A stretch of 64,000 bases of DNA from positions 310,001 through 374,000 of the forward strand of contig NZ_QWGR01000004.1 in assembly GCF_003576475.1 (NCBI RefSeq), in the 5' to 3' direction. The notes under the pieces were generated by a model. It ran no database searches. It saw nothing but the letters and a program-made list of their open reading frames with translations, and was not told the DNA's origin. Below are positions 1-11,937 of the stretch, in pieces (positions within the stretch are counted from its first letter, which is position 1; every line of letters begins with the position of its first letter). The position numbers and the translations under genes were made by a program. Source of the DNA: Maribellus luteus. GTDB taxonomy: Bacteria; Bacteroidota; Bacteroidia; Bacteroidales; Prolixibacteraceae.

Positions 1-1095
1 GCGATGATTTTGTTATCGGGATGTTCAGGAACGAAAACCAATGAAGAAAAAGAAACGCCGGAATGGGCAAACCTGGTGTACGACCGCATTGGCGTGGCTC
101 CTGTTGGAGGTGGTTTTGAAATGGAAGATTACTGGGTTTGGGGAAGTTCAGTAGTAAAAGGCGACGATGGATTGTATCATATGTTTGCCAGTCGTTGGCC
201 AAAAAAATTGCCTTTCCATCCGGGCTGGATGACTGATTCAGAAATTGTACACGCCACTTCTGCCACTCCTGAAGGCCCCTTTGAATTTAGCGATGTGGCC
301 CTTGGTGCCCGGGGCGCGCAATATTGGGACGGGCGCTCTGCCCATAATCCAAGGGTATTGCGCTACAAGGATTTATACGTCATGTTTTACACCGGATCAA
401 CTCACCCCTTCGCCGATGTTAGCAACCCTGATACGTTGAAATTAGGTACCGCTTATCCCGTAGTAGCTCGCTCTAATAAGCGCATCGGTATCGCTACTTC
501 TAAAAGTCCGTACGGGCCTTGGGCGCGTCGTGATGCACCTGCCTTAGACACAAAGCCCGATTCTTTTTACAGCTTCCTAACTTCAAATCCATCGCCTTGG
601 ATTAACGAGGATGGAAGTGTGGTGCTGATGTTTAAATCGAGAGCTTATGGTGATAAGTATCCTTTCCAAAGCAGAATGTTCATTGGTATGGCCATGGCTC
701 CCGACATTAACAGCCCGCTAAAGGTGGTTTCTGACGAACCTGTATTTAGTAAAGACAAATTTGGTGTTATAGAAGATCCTTTCATTTGGAAAGATGAAAA
801 TGGGTATCATATGATTGCCAAAGACCAGTACGGTGAAATCACAGGACATCATCATGCGGGTGTAATGGCACACTCCGTTGATGCGATCAACTGGATGGTA
901 GATGATCAGCCTCTGGCCTATGAACGTGTCATCAACTGGAGCGATGGACAGGCCATTAAAATGGGACAACTGGAAAGGCCTTTTGGATTAATTGAGCAGG
1001 GAAGACTTACACACTTGTTCTTTGCAACAATGGATGGTCCGGGAGGCTTTAATCGTTCTACAAAATCGTGGAATATGGTATTGCCTCTGAAATAG
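1..1095 (+). CDS. Lipoprotein glycoside hydrolase, five-bladed propeller type (5' end cut by window)
   Basis: The reading frame is open to base 1, and the first in-frame ATG (base 4) gives only M-I-L-L-S-G-C before a lipobox cysteine. That is too short for a signal peptide, so the true start lies before the window. The mature part has repeated propeller-blade phrases (WVWGSSVVKGDDGLYHMF, HNPRVLRYKDLYVMFYTG, SNPSPWINEDGSVVLMF, EDPFIWKDENGYHMIAKD). These are typical of GH43/GH117-like five-bladed beta-propeller glycosidases and sucrase-like relatives. The exact family and substrate cannot be set from sequence alone. It is probably a surface or periplasmic lipoprotein working with the GH88, GH2 and sulfatase genes downstream. 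Fold class fairly sure; specificity unknown. Confidence 0.75.
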   Translation, partial: AMILLSGCSGTKTNEEKETPEWANLVYDRIGVAPVGGGFEMEDYWVWGSSVVKGDDGLYHMFASRWPKKLPFHPGWMTDSEIVHATSATPEGPFEFSDVALGARGAQYWDGRSAHNPRVLRYKDLYVMFYTGSTHPFADVSNPDTLKLGTAYPVVARSNKRIGIATSKSPYGPWARRDAPALDTKPDSFYSFLTSNPSPWINEDGSVVLMFKSRAYGDKYPFQSRMFIGMAMAPDINSPLKVVSDEPVFSKDKFGVIEDPFIWKDENGYHMIAKDQYGEITGHHHAGVMAHSVDAINWMVDDQPLAYERVINWSDGQAIKMGQLERPFGLIEQGRLTHLFFATMDGPGGFNRSTKSWNMVLPLK

Positions 1096-1224
1096 GTTCG
1101 ATGGTTCTAAAGTACGGCATTGAAGGGGTGTGCAACGATGGTGAAAGAAACCAGGTAGACGGTTTGCTAAGTTTAAAGTCGTGAAAAGTGCGAAAAATAG
1201 AAATTGATAATTATAAATAGTGTT

Positions 1225-2430
1225 ATGAGATTTTTGGGACAGCTTTTTTTTATTTTGATTTCGATAGGAGTCTTTTTCGGATGTAAGAAGGAAAATGCAA
1301 ATCAAACTTTTATAGAAGAGAATATAGAATTTGCATCTGCTCAAATCGGATTGCAATTGGATGCAATTCGTAAAACCAATAAGGTGTTGAATCCAAGAAC
1401 AATTAATGAGGATGGGACTACCCGCTATGTGAATCCGCAATGTTGGACAAGTGGCTTTTTTCCTGGTACGATGTGGTATATGTATGAACTAACTGGCGAG
1501 CAGAAATGGATCGATTACGGGACTGAATTAACTGAATCGTTGGAGAGTGTGCAATACCTGAAGTGGCATCATGATGTGGGTTTCATGATCGGATGTAGTT
1601 ATGGCAATGCATACCGTTTAAACAAAAATGAGAAGTATGCCAACGTGATTGTCCAGGCTGCTAAGTCGTTATCAACCCGATTCAGACCCGGAGCAGGCGT
1701 TATACAATCGTGGAATACCACAAACGGATGGATGTCGCAGCGTGGTTGGGAATGTCCGGTCATTATAGACAATATGATGAACCTCGAACTGCTGTTTAAT
1801 GCCACGCGCCTGAGTGGTGATTCCACTTTTTATGACATTGCAGTACAGCATGCTAACACTACTTTGACAAACCAGTTCAGGGAGGATTTTAGCTCGTGGC
1901 ATGTTGTTGACTATGATACTATCACAGGGGATGTGCGTCAGAAAAATACCGCGCAGGGGTATTCCGATGATTCGGCCTGGGCCAGAGGGCAAGCCTGGGG
2001 CTTGTACGGCTACACAGTGTGTTATCGCGAAACAAAGGATCCCAGGTATCTAAAGGTGGCCGAAGAAATAGCTAATTTCATTTTTAGCTCACCAAGTTTA
2101 CCGGATGACTTAGTGCCGTTTTGGGATTACAATGCACCGAATGTTCCTAGTGAGTTGCGCGATGCTTCAGCCGCTGCTATAACGGCGTCTGCCTTGTACG
2201 AACTTAGCGGTTTCTCTGAAAACAGGGAGCTTTATCTTGTAAAAGCGAAAGAGATAATGGAATCATTGGCCTCGTCGGTCTACAGAGCAAAGTTAGGAGA
2301 AAACAATTTCTTTTTATTAAAACACTCAGTAGGAAGCATTCCTCATGGAGCCGAAATTGATGTACCTCTCAATTATGCTGATTACTATTTCCTTGAAGCA
2401 CTCAAACGGTTTAGGGAATTAGAACAATAA
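1225..2430 (+). CDS. Unsaturated glycuronyl hydrolase, GH88 family lipoprotein
   Basis: The protein starts MRFLGQLFFILISIGVFFGC, an n-region, hydrophobic stretch and lipobox cysteine, so it should be an exported lipoprotein. I chose the ATG at 1225 over an in-frame TTG at 1204 because it gives a normal signal peptide. The rest matches the alpha6/alpha6-barrel of GH88: RYVNPQCWTSGFFPGTMWYM near the start, then the HHDVGFMIGCSYGNAYRL, DDSAWARGQAWGLYGY and IDVPLNYADYYFLEAL blocks, with family Asp residues in place. Such enzymes remove 4,5-unsaturated uronic acids left by polysaccharide lyases on ulvan, glycosaminoglycan or pectin fragments. The neighbouring sulfatase favours a sulfated substrate (inference). 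Confidence 0.9.
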   Translation: MRFLGQLFFILISIGVFFGCKKENANQTFIEENIEFASAQIGLQLDAIRKTNKVLNPRTINEDGTTRYVNPQCWTSGFFPGTMWYMYELTGEQKWIDYGTELTESLESVQYLKWHHDVGFMIGCSYGNAYRLNKNEKYANVIVQAAKSLSTRFRPGAGVIQSWNTTNGWMSQRGWECPVIIDNMMNLELLFNATRLSGDSTFYDIAVQHANTTLTNQFREDFSSWHVVDYDTITGDVRQKNTAQGYSDDSAWARGQAWGLYGYTVCYRETKDPRYLKVAEEIANFIFSSPSLPDDLVPFWDYNAPNVPSELRDASAAAITASALYELSGFSENRELYLVKAKEIMESLASSVYRAKLGENNFFLLKHSVGSIPHGAEIDVPLNYADYYFLEALKRFRELEQ

Positions 2431-2451
2431 TTAATCTGTTTCACTCCCATC

Positions 2452-2469
2452 CGCCAAGAATTCTTGGCG
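2452..2469. promoter_or_regulatory. Perfect 18-bp palindrome between GH88 and GH2 genes
   Basis: CGCCAAGAATTCTTGGCG is a perfect inverted repeat with no loop, 21 bp after the GH88 stop and 19 bp before the GH2 start. There is no T-run after it, so it is not an intrinsic terminator. It could be an operator for a dimeric regulator or a processing hairpin in a polycistronic transcript. Function unproven. Confidence 0.45.
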
Positions 2470-2482
2470 AAATAATAATTAG

Positions 2483-5719
<3,237 letters not shown>

Positions 5720-5876
5720 CATTAATATAGCGGCAGTGGATAAAAATGACCCTGTAGTAAGGAATTTTTGAGCCAATGGTGTACTGGTTGAAGCATCGTG
5801 AAGATCCATGGTTTCAACAAGTTTTTAACAGGTTAATTAGTTGGAAACATAGGTCAGAATAGCTATTTAGAAGATT

Positions 5877-7427
5877 ATGAAAAAGAAAAAAAATCTGCGG
5901 ATATTATTGATTGTGATATGTGCCTGTGTTTTTTGGGTGGGATATCAATTATTGAAGGGTAATGGTACCGAAACAGATATTGAACAAGGCGTTAAGCATC
6001 CTAACGTTGTCATTATATATGCCGATGACTTGGGATATGGTGACATAAGTGCTTATGGAGTAGGAAAACTTAATACGCCCAATATAGATCGGATAGCTAC
6101 CGAGGGTATTCGGTTCGGAAATGGATATGCCACTTCTGCAACCTGTACACCAAGCCGTTATTCATTGCTCACCGGGCAATACCCATGGCGTAATGCCAAA
6201 GCTCAGGTGCTTTCAGGAGACGCACCTTTTTTGATAGATACTGAGCAGCCTACATTGCCAAAAATATTGAAGAATGCTGGCTACAGAACAGCCGTAGTAG
6301 GGAAATGGCATTTAGGAATGGGCGACGGCTATGTGGATTGGAATGAGACAATAAAATTAAATCCCAATGCCATAGGTTTTGATTATTCATACGTGATGGC
6401 TGCTACCAACGACCGTGTGCCCAATGTGTATGTTGAGAATGGTGATGTGGTTGGATTAGATAAAACCGATTCATTAAAGGTTAGTTACAAGAAAAACTTT
6501 GAAGGCGAACCAACCGGAAAAGCCAATCCTGAACTTTTAAAAGTAATGTATAGCCACGGACACGACATGAGCATTAATAATGGTATTTCCAGAATTGGCT
6601 ATCAGAAAGGAGGGAAGTCTGCGCAATGGATAGATGAAAATATGGCAGATACATTTCTTGTAAGGGCGCAGCAATTTGTAAAACAAAGAAGTGACAATCC
6701 ATTCTTCCTGTTTTATGCCCTGCACCAGCCGCATGTGCCGAGGGTGCCACATCCCCGATTTGTGGGCACAACAGGAATGGGACCGCGTGGCGATGTTATT
6801 GCAGAAGCAGATTGGTGTGTTGGTGAATTTCTGAAAACGCTGGAGCAGGAAGGGCTAATGGAAAACACCCTTATTGTATTCTCGAGTGACAATGGGCCGG
6901 TGCTCGATGATGGTTATTTGGACGAATCGGCAGAGAAAGTAGGTGATCATACACCCGCCGGTCCTCTCAGGGGAGGTAAATATAGTTTATATGATGCCGG
7001 AACAAGGGTTCCTTTTATGGTGATGTGGAAAGACAAAATTAAACCGGGAGTGTCCAATACAATTATTTCTCAGGTTGACCTGGTGGCATCCTTAAGTAAA
7101 TTAACTGGGCAAACCGTCCCACAAACCGATAGCGAAGATATGCTGGATGTGCTGCTTGGCCACTCGCAAAAAGGAAGAGAAAGTGTTGTTGTCGAGGGGC
7201 TCTATCATCGAACGGCATTCAGGAAAGGCGACTGGATACTGATACCTGCGTACGAAGGCACCAAAAAAGTGAGTTGGGGGGTCGATAACGAAACTGGTTT
7301 TGGGTATGATACACAGCTGTATAACATTACAGACGATATTGCGCAGCGGAATGATTTGGCAAAACAGATGCCTGAAAAGGTAAATGAGCTCATGGAAGAA
7401 TTTAGAATAATTTTAGATGACAACTGA
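5877..7427 (+). CDS. Sulfatase (arylsulfatase A-like), membrane-anchored or exported
   Basis: The N-terminus MKKKKNLRILLIVICACVFW is a signal or anchor segment. The alkaline-phosphatase-fold metal motif IIYADDLGYGD (Asp50, Asp51) and the formylglycine motif CTPSR (Cys90-Arg94) followed by SLLTGQYPWR identify a type I sulfatase. Cys90 would be oxidised to formylglycine by an anaerobic or aerobic maturase encoded elsewhere. GKWHLGMGDG, HQPHVPRVPHPRF and VFSSDNGPVLDDGY are further active-site blocks. It likely removes sulfate from the polysaccharide handled by the GH88 and GH2 enzymes upstream; 157 bp separates it from the GH2 gene. Sugar and linkage specificity are not deducible here. Confidence 0.92.
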   Translation: MKKKKNLRILLIVICACVFWVGYQLLKGNGTETDIEQGVKHPNVVIIYADDLGYGDISAYGVGKLNTPNIDRIATEGIRFGNGYATSATCTPSRYSLLTGQYPWRNAKAQVLSGDAPFLIDTEQPTLPKILKNAGYRTAVVGKWHLGMGDGYVDWNETIKLNPNAIGFDYSYVMAATNDRVPNVYVENGDVVGLDKTDSLKVSYKKNFEGEPTGKANPELLKVMYSHGHDMSINNGISRIGYQKGGKSAQWIDENMADTFLVRAQQFVKQRSDNPFFLFYALHQPHVPRVPHPRFVGTTGMGPRGDVIAEADWCVGEFLKTLEQEGLMENTLIVFSSDNGPVLDDGYLDESAEKVGDHTPAGPLRGGKYSLYDAGTRVPFMVMWKDKIKPGVSNTIISQVDLVASLSKLTGQTVPQTDSEDMLDVLLGHSQKGRESVVVEGLYHRTAFRKGDWILIPAYEGTKKVSWGVDNETGFGYDTQLYNITDDIAQRNDLAKQMPEKVNELMEEFRIILDDN

Positions 7428-7565
7428 TTCATAATCATTGGAACTAGTCTGGAAGTGTAATTTTCTTTCATTCATATTTAATATTGTTAGACAGAGTTCA
7501 TTTTACAGTTTCTTGTTCAGCACAGGCTAATAGTTTTTGCATCAAAAAAAACAGTACAAAAATAA

Positions 7566-7774
7566 TTTCATGTTCGATTTTGCGAAGCAATCTTTTTAAA
7601 ATTGAAAGGTGTAGCTGGCATTAATACCGATGAGCAGTTAAAATTACCCAGTAGAGATAGCATATGTCTTATTGACACTTAAGTGACTATCGGGGTATTT
7701 CCATGGGAGAATTAGTCGATAAAGTGGATAGTAAGTTTGTTTTGGATGTTACAGAAAAAGAAGAAAGTGCTTAA
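7566..7774 (+). pseudogene. Possible frameshifted gene remnant (unknown family)
   Basis: Two short open stretches overlap in different frames. The first (7566-7682) reads ...LKGVAGINTDEQLKLPSRD... and stops. The second (7676-7774) continues with LSDYRGISMGELVDKVDSK and stops at 7774. The stop lies in the stem of a strong terminator hairpin, the usual place for a real gene end. I therefore infer the 3' remnant of a decayed gene with one frameshift. I do not recognise the family; chance coding-like sequence is the alternative. Confidence 0.3.
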
Positions 7775-7796
7775 ATCATTGATTTAAGCACTTTTT
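7764..7796 (+). terminator. Intrinsic terminator, 14-bp perfect stem
   Basis: AAAGTGCTTAAATC, a 3-base loop, then GATTTAAGCACTTT and a T-run. The stem is perfect. It terminates + strand transcription from the sulfatase side and may work in both directions because an A-rich stretch precedes it. It lies just outside the left end of the island. Confidence 0.8.
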
Positions 7797-7815
7797 GTTC
7801 ATTTGGCTTTCACCT

Positions 7816-7840
7816 AGTACCCGAGGCGGGTACACAACCC
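7816..7840 (-). repeat. Candidate left attachment site: degenerate tRNA-Leu 3' end
   Basis: AGTACCCGAGGCGGG at 7816-7830 matches 32904-32918 (the tRNA-Leu acceptor/T-arm) at 14 of 15 positions. Over 25 bases (7816-7840 against 32904-32928) 20 positions agree, including the AACCC of the T-stem. It has the same orientation as the intact tRNA, as expected for a duplicated attachment core. The mismatches mean it may be an old or decayed site. Confidence 0.5.
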
Positions 7841-7964
7841 AGAATTTAGGTAATTTATAGCAATTCAAAAGAAATCATATACAACTTAAAATACTGTAAT
7901 ACAATAGTATAAAAAATTTCATTGTTTTTGGTTTCTTTTCAAAAAATCTTAAATTTACTTTTTT

Positions 7965-7984
7965 TGTTACTATTTTGTTACTCG
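7965..7984 (+). repeat. Paired TGTTACT motif, left end (putative integrase arm site)
   Basis: TGTTACT occurs twice with an 11-bp period (TGTTACT-ATTT-TGTTACT-CG), 48 bp before the integrase start. The same 20 bases with one change recur at 32828-32847 in direct orientation. Two binding half-sites one helical turn apart, inside both ends of the element, fit arm-type sites for an integrase with an N-terminal arm-binding domain. Alternatively they are the recombination core itself. Confidence 0.5.
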
Positions 7985-8032
7985 CTGTTAAATAGAGTAA
8001 ACATTATTTAGAACACTATATATCAGTGCATT

Positions 8033-9160
8033 ATGGGAAGAAAAAGGAGAGGAACACGAAAAAATAATGTTGTTTTAAGAGAAAAAACATTGGCAAATGG
8101 GAATATTTCGCTGTATTTGGATATATATAGGAGTGGAAAAAGGTCTTATGAATTCTTAAAACTATACATCATAGATAAGCCACAAACACCTTTTGACCGA
8201 GAGCAGAATAACAAAAACTACCAGCTTGCAGAAAACACGAGGACGAAGAGAGAGGAAGAACTAAATCATGATGAATTTGGGTTCATTGCACCTCATCTTA
8301 AAAAAACGAATTTTTTAGCCTTTTTTCAGGACTTTCTTGACAACTACAACAAGAAGGATGATCGAATGGTGAAAGGTAGTTTTGAGTACTTTAAAAGCTT
8401 TCTCAAAGAGGAAAATATTTCTTTGTCATCCCCATTATATCCAAAAGATATTACGCCGTTTTTGATTCAAAAATACGCTGATTATCTTCAATCAAAATTA
8501 CAAGGAGAAACACCGGCATCTTATTTTAAAAGATTTAAAAAGGTTCTTACCTATGCTGTATCTAAAAATTTATTTCATAAGAATCCAGCAGCAGGTATAA
8601 GTATTACAATTAATGAAGGATTGAAAAAGGATATTCTCACGTTTAAAGAGATACAGGCGTTAGCCGATGCTGATTGCCCTAACTCAGAGGTGAAAAGGGC
8701 TTTTCTTTTCTCTCTCAATACAGGGTTGCGATGGGTTGATGTTAATGAATTGAAATACAGGAATGTTGATTACAGCAACCGGAAATTAACAGTTAATCAG
8801 GCAAAGACAAAACATAGCTCCACCAATTCACTTGTAATTATTGATCTCAACGCTACAGCAATGAGACTGATTGGAGAACAAAAGTTGCCAGACGATAAGA
8901 TTTTCAATCTTCCTTCCCATACGGGTTGTCTAAATAATTTGAAAACATGGGTCGGTAATGCTAAAATTAACAAGCACATCACTTGGCACTGCGCCCGGCA
9001 CTCTTTTGCTGTAAACTTACTTGGAGAGGTTAAAACAGATATTAAAACTGTTGCTTCGCTGCTGGGCCACTCAGGTTTGAAACACACTGAAAAATATACT
9101 CGGGCTGTTGATGAATTAAAAAATAAGGCTGTTAATGGGATTCCTGAATTAAAGTTATAG
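8033..9160 (+). CDS. Tyrosine recombinase / integrase
   Basis: A 375-residue site-specific recombinase. Residues 1-75 resemble the arm-DNA-binding domain common in Bacteroidota integrases, followed by a SAM-like core-binding domain (about 90-190) and the catalytic domain. All catalytic residues are visible: Arg233 in NTGLRWVD, Lys260, His319-x-x-Arg322 in WHCARHSF, His346 in LLGHSG and nucleophile Tyr355 in EKYTRA. It should integrate and excise the island at the tRNA-Leu 3' end. It points into the element and is convergent with the defence genes, 44 bp from the HNH-like gene end. Intact, so probably active. Confidence 0.95.
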   Translation: MGRKRRGTRKNNVVLREKTLANGNISLYLDIYRSGKRSYEFLKLYIIDKPQTPFDREQNNKNYQLAENTRTKREEELNHDEFGFIAPHLKKTNFLAFFQDFLDNYNKKDDRMVKGSFEYFKSFLKEENISLSSPLYPKDITPFLIQKYADYLQSKLQGETPASYFKRFKKVLTYAVSKNLFHKNPAAGISITINEGLKKDILTFKEIQALADADCPNSEVKRAFLFSLNTGLRWVDVNELKYRNVDYSNRKLTVNQAKTKHSSTNSLVIIDLNATAMRLIGEQKLPDDKIFNLPSHTGCLNNLKTWVGNAKINKHITWHCARHSFAVNLLGEVKTDIKTVASLLGHSGLKHTEKYTRAVDELKNKAVNGIPELKL

Positions 9161-9204
9161 AAATGTCATTGGTGTCTGGTCTAATTTATATGCGACAATT
9201 GTGA

Positions 9205-9948
9205 TTATCCAAACAGGTATTTAAACAAGTCCCAAATTTGCCTTCCCGATAACTTCATTAGCCTTATTTCACCTGTATCATATATTCTGAAATTTAATAT
9301 TTGTTTTGGAACTATATCAATATCGAATACATAATAAACAATTAAGCCGGGATAGGTAAATAGAAAACTCCTACCATTGTCAGAGCCAACCGGCTGACCA
9401 ATATATTGTTTCAAGTTAGGATTATCACCTGCATCAAGCATAAATAGCATTGTGAAATCCTCATTTCCTTTGGGATTTCCATTCAAAATCATCTCTCGTA
9501 ATTCTTCCCTAACATTTTCATCAATCTTAATCTCTTTAAAAAATGGCCTTGATGAAACGGAAGCCCTCCACAATATCGACAAAAAGAACAACTTAATTTT
9601 AGCATAATCTACGTTCTGAACTGTTACCTGTCCTGGCGAAAATTGATACATAAGCTGATTGCTTAATTGCTTTCCATATAAGAATAGTTTTGTGTAATCC
9701 TCATAATTCTTTATTATTCCACCATCACATTCTTTGCATAAGATACCGCCCTCATACTCTCCACTATTCTGTCTTCCTCTCCTCGCAACTTTACCTTTTA
9801 AGGACTTCCCAAAATCAATTTTATGCACCGTGTGGTCATCATGATATATTTTACCATCACGGTACATAAAGTCTGGAATTATATGAGATTTATTTAGAAG
9901 TTGTTTTTCTTGAAGACATAATTTACAAATCCCAGTTTTCATTGCCAT
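9205..9948 (-). CDS. HNH-like zinc-binding protein, probable nuclease of the defence cassette
   Basis: The 247-residue protein begins with a CxxC knuckle (ICKLCLQEK), a SHIIPDF motif and a second CxxC (GGILCKECDGG). This spacing is that of the treble-clef/HNH endonuclease family in which the His of SHIIP is catalytic or metal-linked. The remaining 180 residues are unrecognised and lack a second known domain. It is the last gene of the minus-strand cassette, 36 bp after the AbiGi-like gene. A nuclease role in a defence system is inferred from motif and context; the final N/H residues of a full HNH motif are not obvious, so activity is uncertain. Confidence 0.6.
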   Translation of the reverse strand: MAMKTGICKLCLQEKQLLNKSHIIPDFMYRDGKIYHDDHTVHKIDFGKSLKGKVARRGRQNSGEYEGGILCKECDGGIIKNYEDYTKLFLYGKQLSNQLMYQFSPGQVTVQNVDYAKIKLFFLSILWRASVSSRPFFKEIKIDENVREELREMILNGNPKGNEDFTMLFMLDAGDNPNLKQYIGQPVGSDNGRSFLFTYPGLIVYYVFDIDIVPKQILNFRIYDTGEIRLMKLSGRQIWDLFKYLFG

Positions 9949-9984
9949 ACTCTTGATTTTAAATTAGGTTGAGAAGATTTGCAA

Positions 9985-10662
9985 TCAAAAGTCTCTTTCA
10001 ATTTGTCTTGCCGTTATTACTTTTGACACCAAGCTTTCATACCTGATATGTCTTTCTTCGCAAAGTGGTATTAATTCTTTTAGTATTCTGTCAAAGTCTC
10101 GCTCCTTTTCAATAATGATATATTCTACCTGATTCAGATCAAGTTTCATTCTATCGCCATTTTGAATTGCATCTGGTATGTTTTCTTTCTTTACTTTTAC
10201 AAGTAGCTCAGTAGTTGCCGTGGGCGGGACATATCTCCATTCACGTTCATCATAAAACTTTTTGCGTCTCCGTCTATTTTCTTTTTGATAGTATTGGAAC
10301 CCAATGAATTGTTTTAAATAGGGCAATAAATGTCGTTCTACATAGGGTTCAACATTTTCTTTCCCTACCAACCTTTTAACAAAGGTATTTTCACTGGTCA
10401 CATACCAAACAGGCTTTACTCCTTGCTCTCTGGCATAAGTACGTTTTATCCCGATACCATATCTGCCGTACCAATCAAAATGTTCTTTTATTAAGCTTAG
10501 TGGTATGTCACAAAAACATGCCATCGGGATTCGATAACCATTGTTTGCTATTGGCAGCTTTTCGTATGTGTTATGACAGTAGAAGCCATTTTTCAAGTTA
10601 TCAATCAAAAAATCGATACTATCTGTGAAATTAAACAAGGTGGTTGAACTTACTCTGGTCAT
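9985..10662 (-). CDS. AbiGi-like abortive-infection family protein
   Basis: The 225-residue sequence carries the pattern I associate with the AbiGi family (annotated as the antitoxin half of the AbiG abortive infection system). It has an early TLFNFTDSIDFLIDNLKNGF block, MACFCDIPLSLIKEHFDWYG, then RYGIGIKRTYAREQGVKPVW and EREWRYVP. The usual partner AbiGii, a nucleotidyltransferase, is not adjacent; a PIN-nuclease gene lies 20 bp upstream instead. The N-terminal layout recalls ADP-ribosyltransferase-like folds (DarT type), which is speculative. It could therefore be an antitoxin to the PIN protein or an effector of its own. Confidence 0.6.
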   Translation of the reverse strand: MTRVSSTTLFNFTDSIDFLIDNLKNGFYCHNTYEKLPIANNGYRIPMACFCDIPLSLIKEHFDWYGRYGIGIKRTYAREQGVKPVWYVTSENTFVKRLVGKENVEPYVERHLLPYLKQFIGFQYYQKENRRRRKKFYDEREWRYVPPTATTELLVKVKKENIPDAIQNGDRMKLDLNQVEYIIIEKERDFDRILKELIPLCEERHIRYESLVSKVITARQIERDF

Positions 10663-10682
10663 ATGTTTGTAGATTTTAAGAA

Positions 10683-11927
10683 TTAGCCATTCACATTCCT
10701 CTCTTCAATTTCAGCACAATCAGGACATAGTCCAGATTCGTTCACAGATTCAACTTCTTCTCCGCACATTTCACAATGCTCAACTTTTACAATTTCTACT
10801 TCAAAACTATTAATCCCCTCTCCTCTATATGCGTCTGTACTAACATTATAAATAGTTCCACATCCTCCTGGACATTCAAACCTATCTGACCACTCCACAG
10901 GTATTAATTCACCACATGGGCATTCAAAAAATGATGTCCCGCAATAATTACACTCCGCAGTTCGGATTCTGATGGACTGTGATGTCATATCATCAGGAAT
11001 TTCTACGTCATCCGTGTCCGGGAAGCTAATACGTATTTGATTCTTGTCGTAATATGCCTTGTTTGGATCAATAATGTCAAAATAATCAGAAAAATCAACA
11101 GAAGGATAGTATTCATATTGGCACTGAGGGCAATGTATTCTATCATCGAAATGTTCGATTTCCTCAATTTCCTCAATTGTCAGGAACTCATTCTCCAACG
11201 AATTAATTAGTTTACCTAAAGAATAATGAAACTCTGTTTTTGTTTTTGAAAGATACGGTTCTAAATCGGGATGAATATTTTCTTTGTTATCAGGAGCAGA
11301 GAAATCACCGCTGTTACTGGAAACAAAACACGATTTGGGTAAAAGAAACTGTGGTTCATCTCCCTCATCAAGAAAAGGGAACTCGGATTTTTCATTCTCG
11401 TAGATATGTTCGATCGCACTCAGTAAGATTAAGGCATCTGCCATACTATTTTTTTTATCGCCGATGAATGGTGCTTTTTTTTCTAAAGCCAAATTTGACG
11501 CTTCAACTTTCACTTGATCCGAAACCTCTATCTTAACTGTTTTATTGAGTAAAAAGTCTTCAACTTTATCTACATGTTCACGATATTGCTTTACTTTTTT
11601 GTCGTATTTATCTTTTAATGCCTTTTGTACTTTTTTGAATTTCTTTTTACCACTGCCAACGAAATTCTTTATTGCTTTGATATTATTTGCGTAGCTTTTA
11701 TACTTGTTTTCTAAGAGCTTCAATTGCTTTTCAGCAATTTCTTTATTTCTCCTCCATTCGTCAATTACAATATCATTAACCAATATGACAAGGCTACCGT
11801 CTTCAACTCTTTTTGTAATTATATCGAATATTTTGAAATGCAGTTCATCGTGGTTGTTCGATAAAACATTAAAACCATTCGACAGATATATCCAGTTATT
11901 CGTGTCTAAAAAGATGAATGTTCTCAT
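10683..11927 (-). CDS. PIN-domain nuclease with C-terminal zinc ribbons
   Basis: Residues 1-225 form a PIN-like (DUF4935-type) RNase domain with all four acidic positions: Asp8 in FIFLDTNNWIYL, Glu57 in VIDEWRR, Asp164 in SMADALILL and Asp208 in FVSSNSGDFS. Between them is a Lys-rich, probably coiled-coil stretch (60-125). The C-terminal 150 residues hold at least three CxxC pairs (CPQC 266, CNYC 326, CEMC 385, CPDC 401) plus CPGGC, that is, tandem zinc ribbons for nucleic acid or protein binding. Translation is likely coupled to the GHKL gene (10 bp gap). Expected activity is metal-dependent RNA cleavage, possibly toxic. Whether it is restrained by the AbiGi-like protein is inference. Confidence 0.75.
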   Translation of the reverse strand: MRTFIFLDTNNWIYLSNGFNVLSNNHDELHFKIFDIITKRVEDGSLVILVNDIVIDEWRRNKEIAEKQLKLLENKYKSYANNIKAIKNFVGSGKKKFKKVQKALKDKYDKKVKQYREHVDKVEDFLLNKTVKIEVSDQVKVEASNLALEKKAPFIGDKKNSMADALILLSAIEHIYENEKSEFPFLDEGDEPQFLLPKSCFVSSNSGDFSAPDNKENIHPDLEPYLSKTKTEFHYSLGKLINSLENEFLTIEEIEEIEHFDDRIHCPQCQYEYYPSVDFSDYFDIIDPNKAYYDKNQIRISFPDTDDVEIPDDMTSQSIRIRTAECNYCGTSFFECPCGELIPVEWSDRFECPGGCGTIYNVSTDAYRGEGINSFEVEIVKVEHCEMCGEEVESVNESGLCPDCAEIEERNVNG

Positions 11928-11937
11928 GATAAATAGC

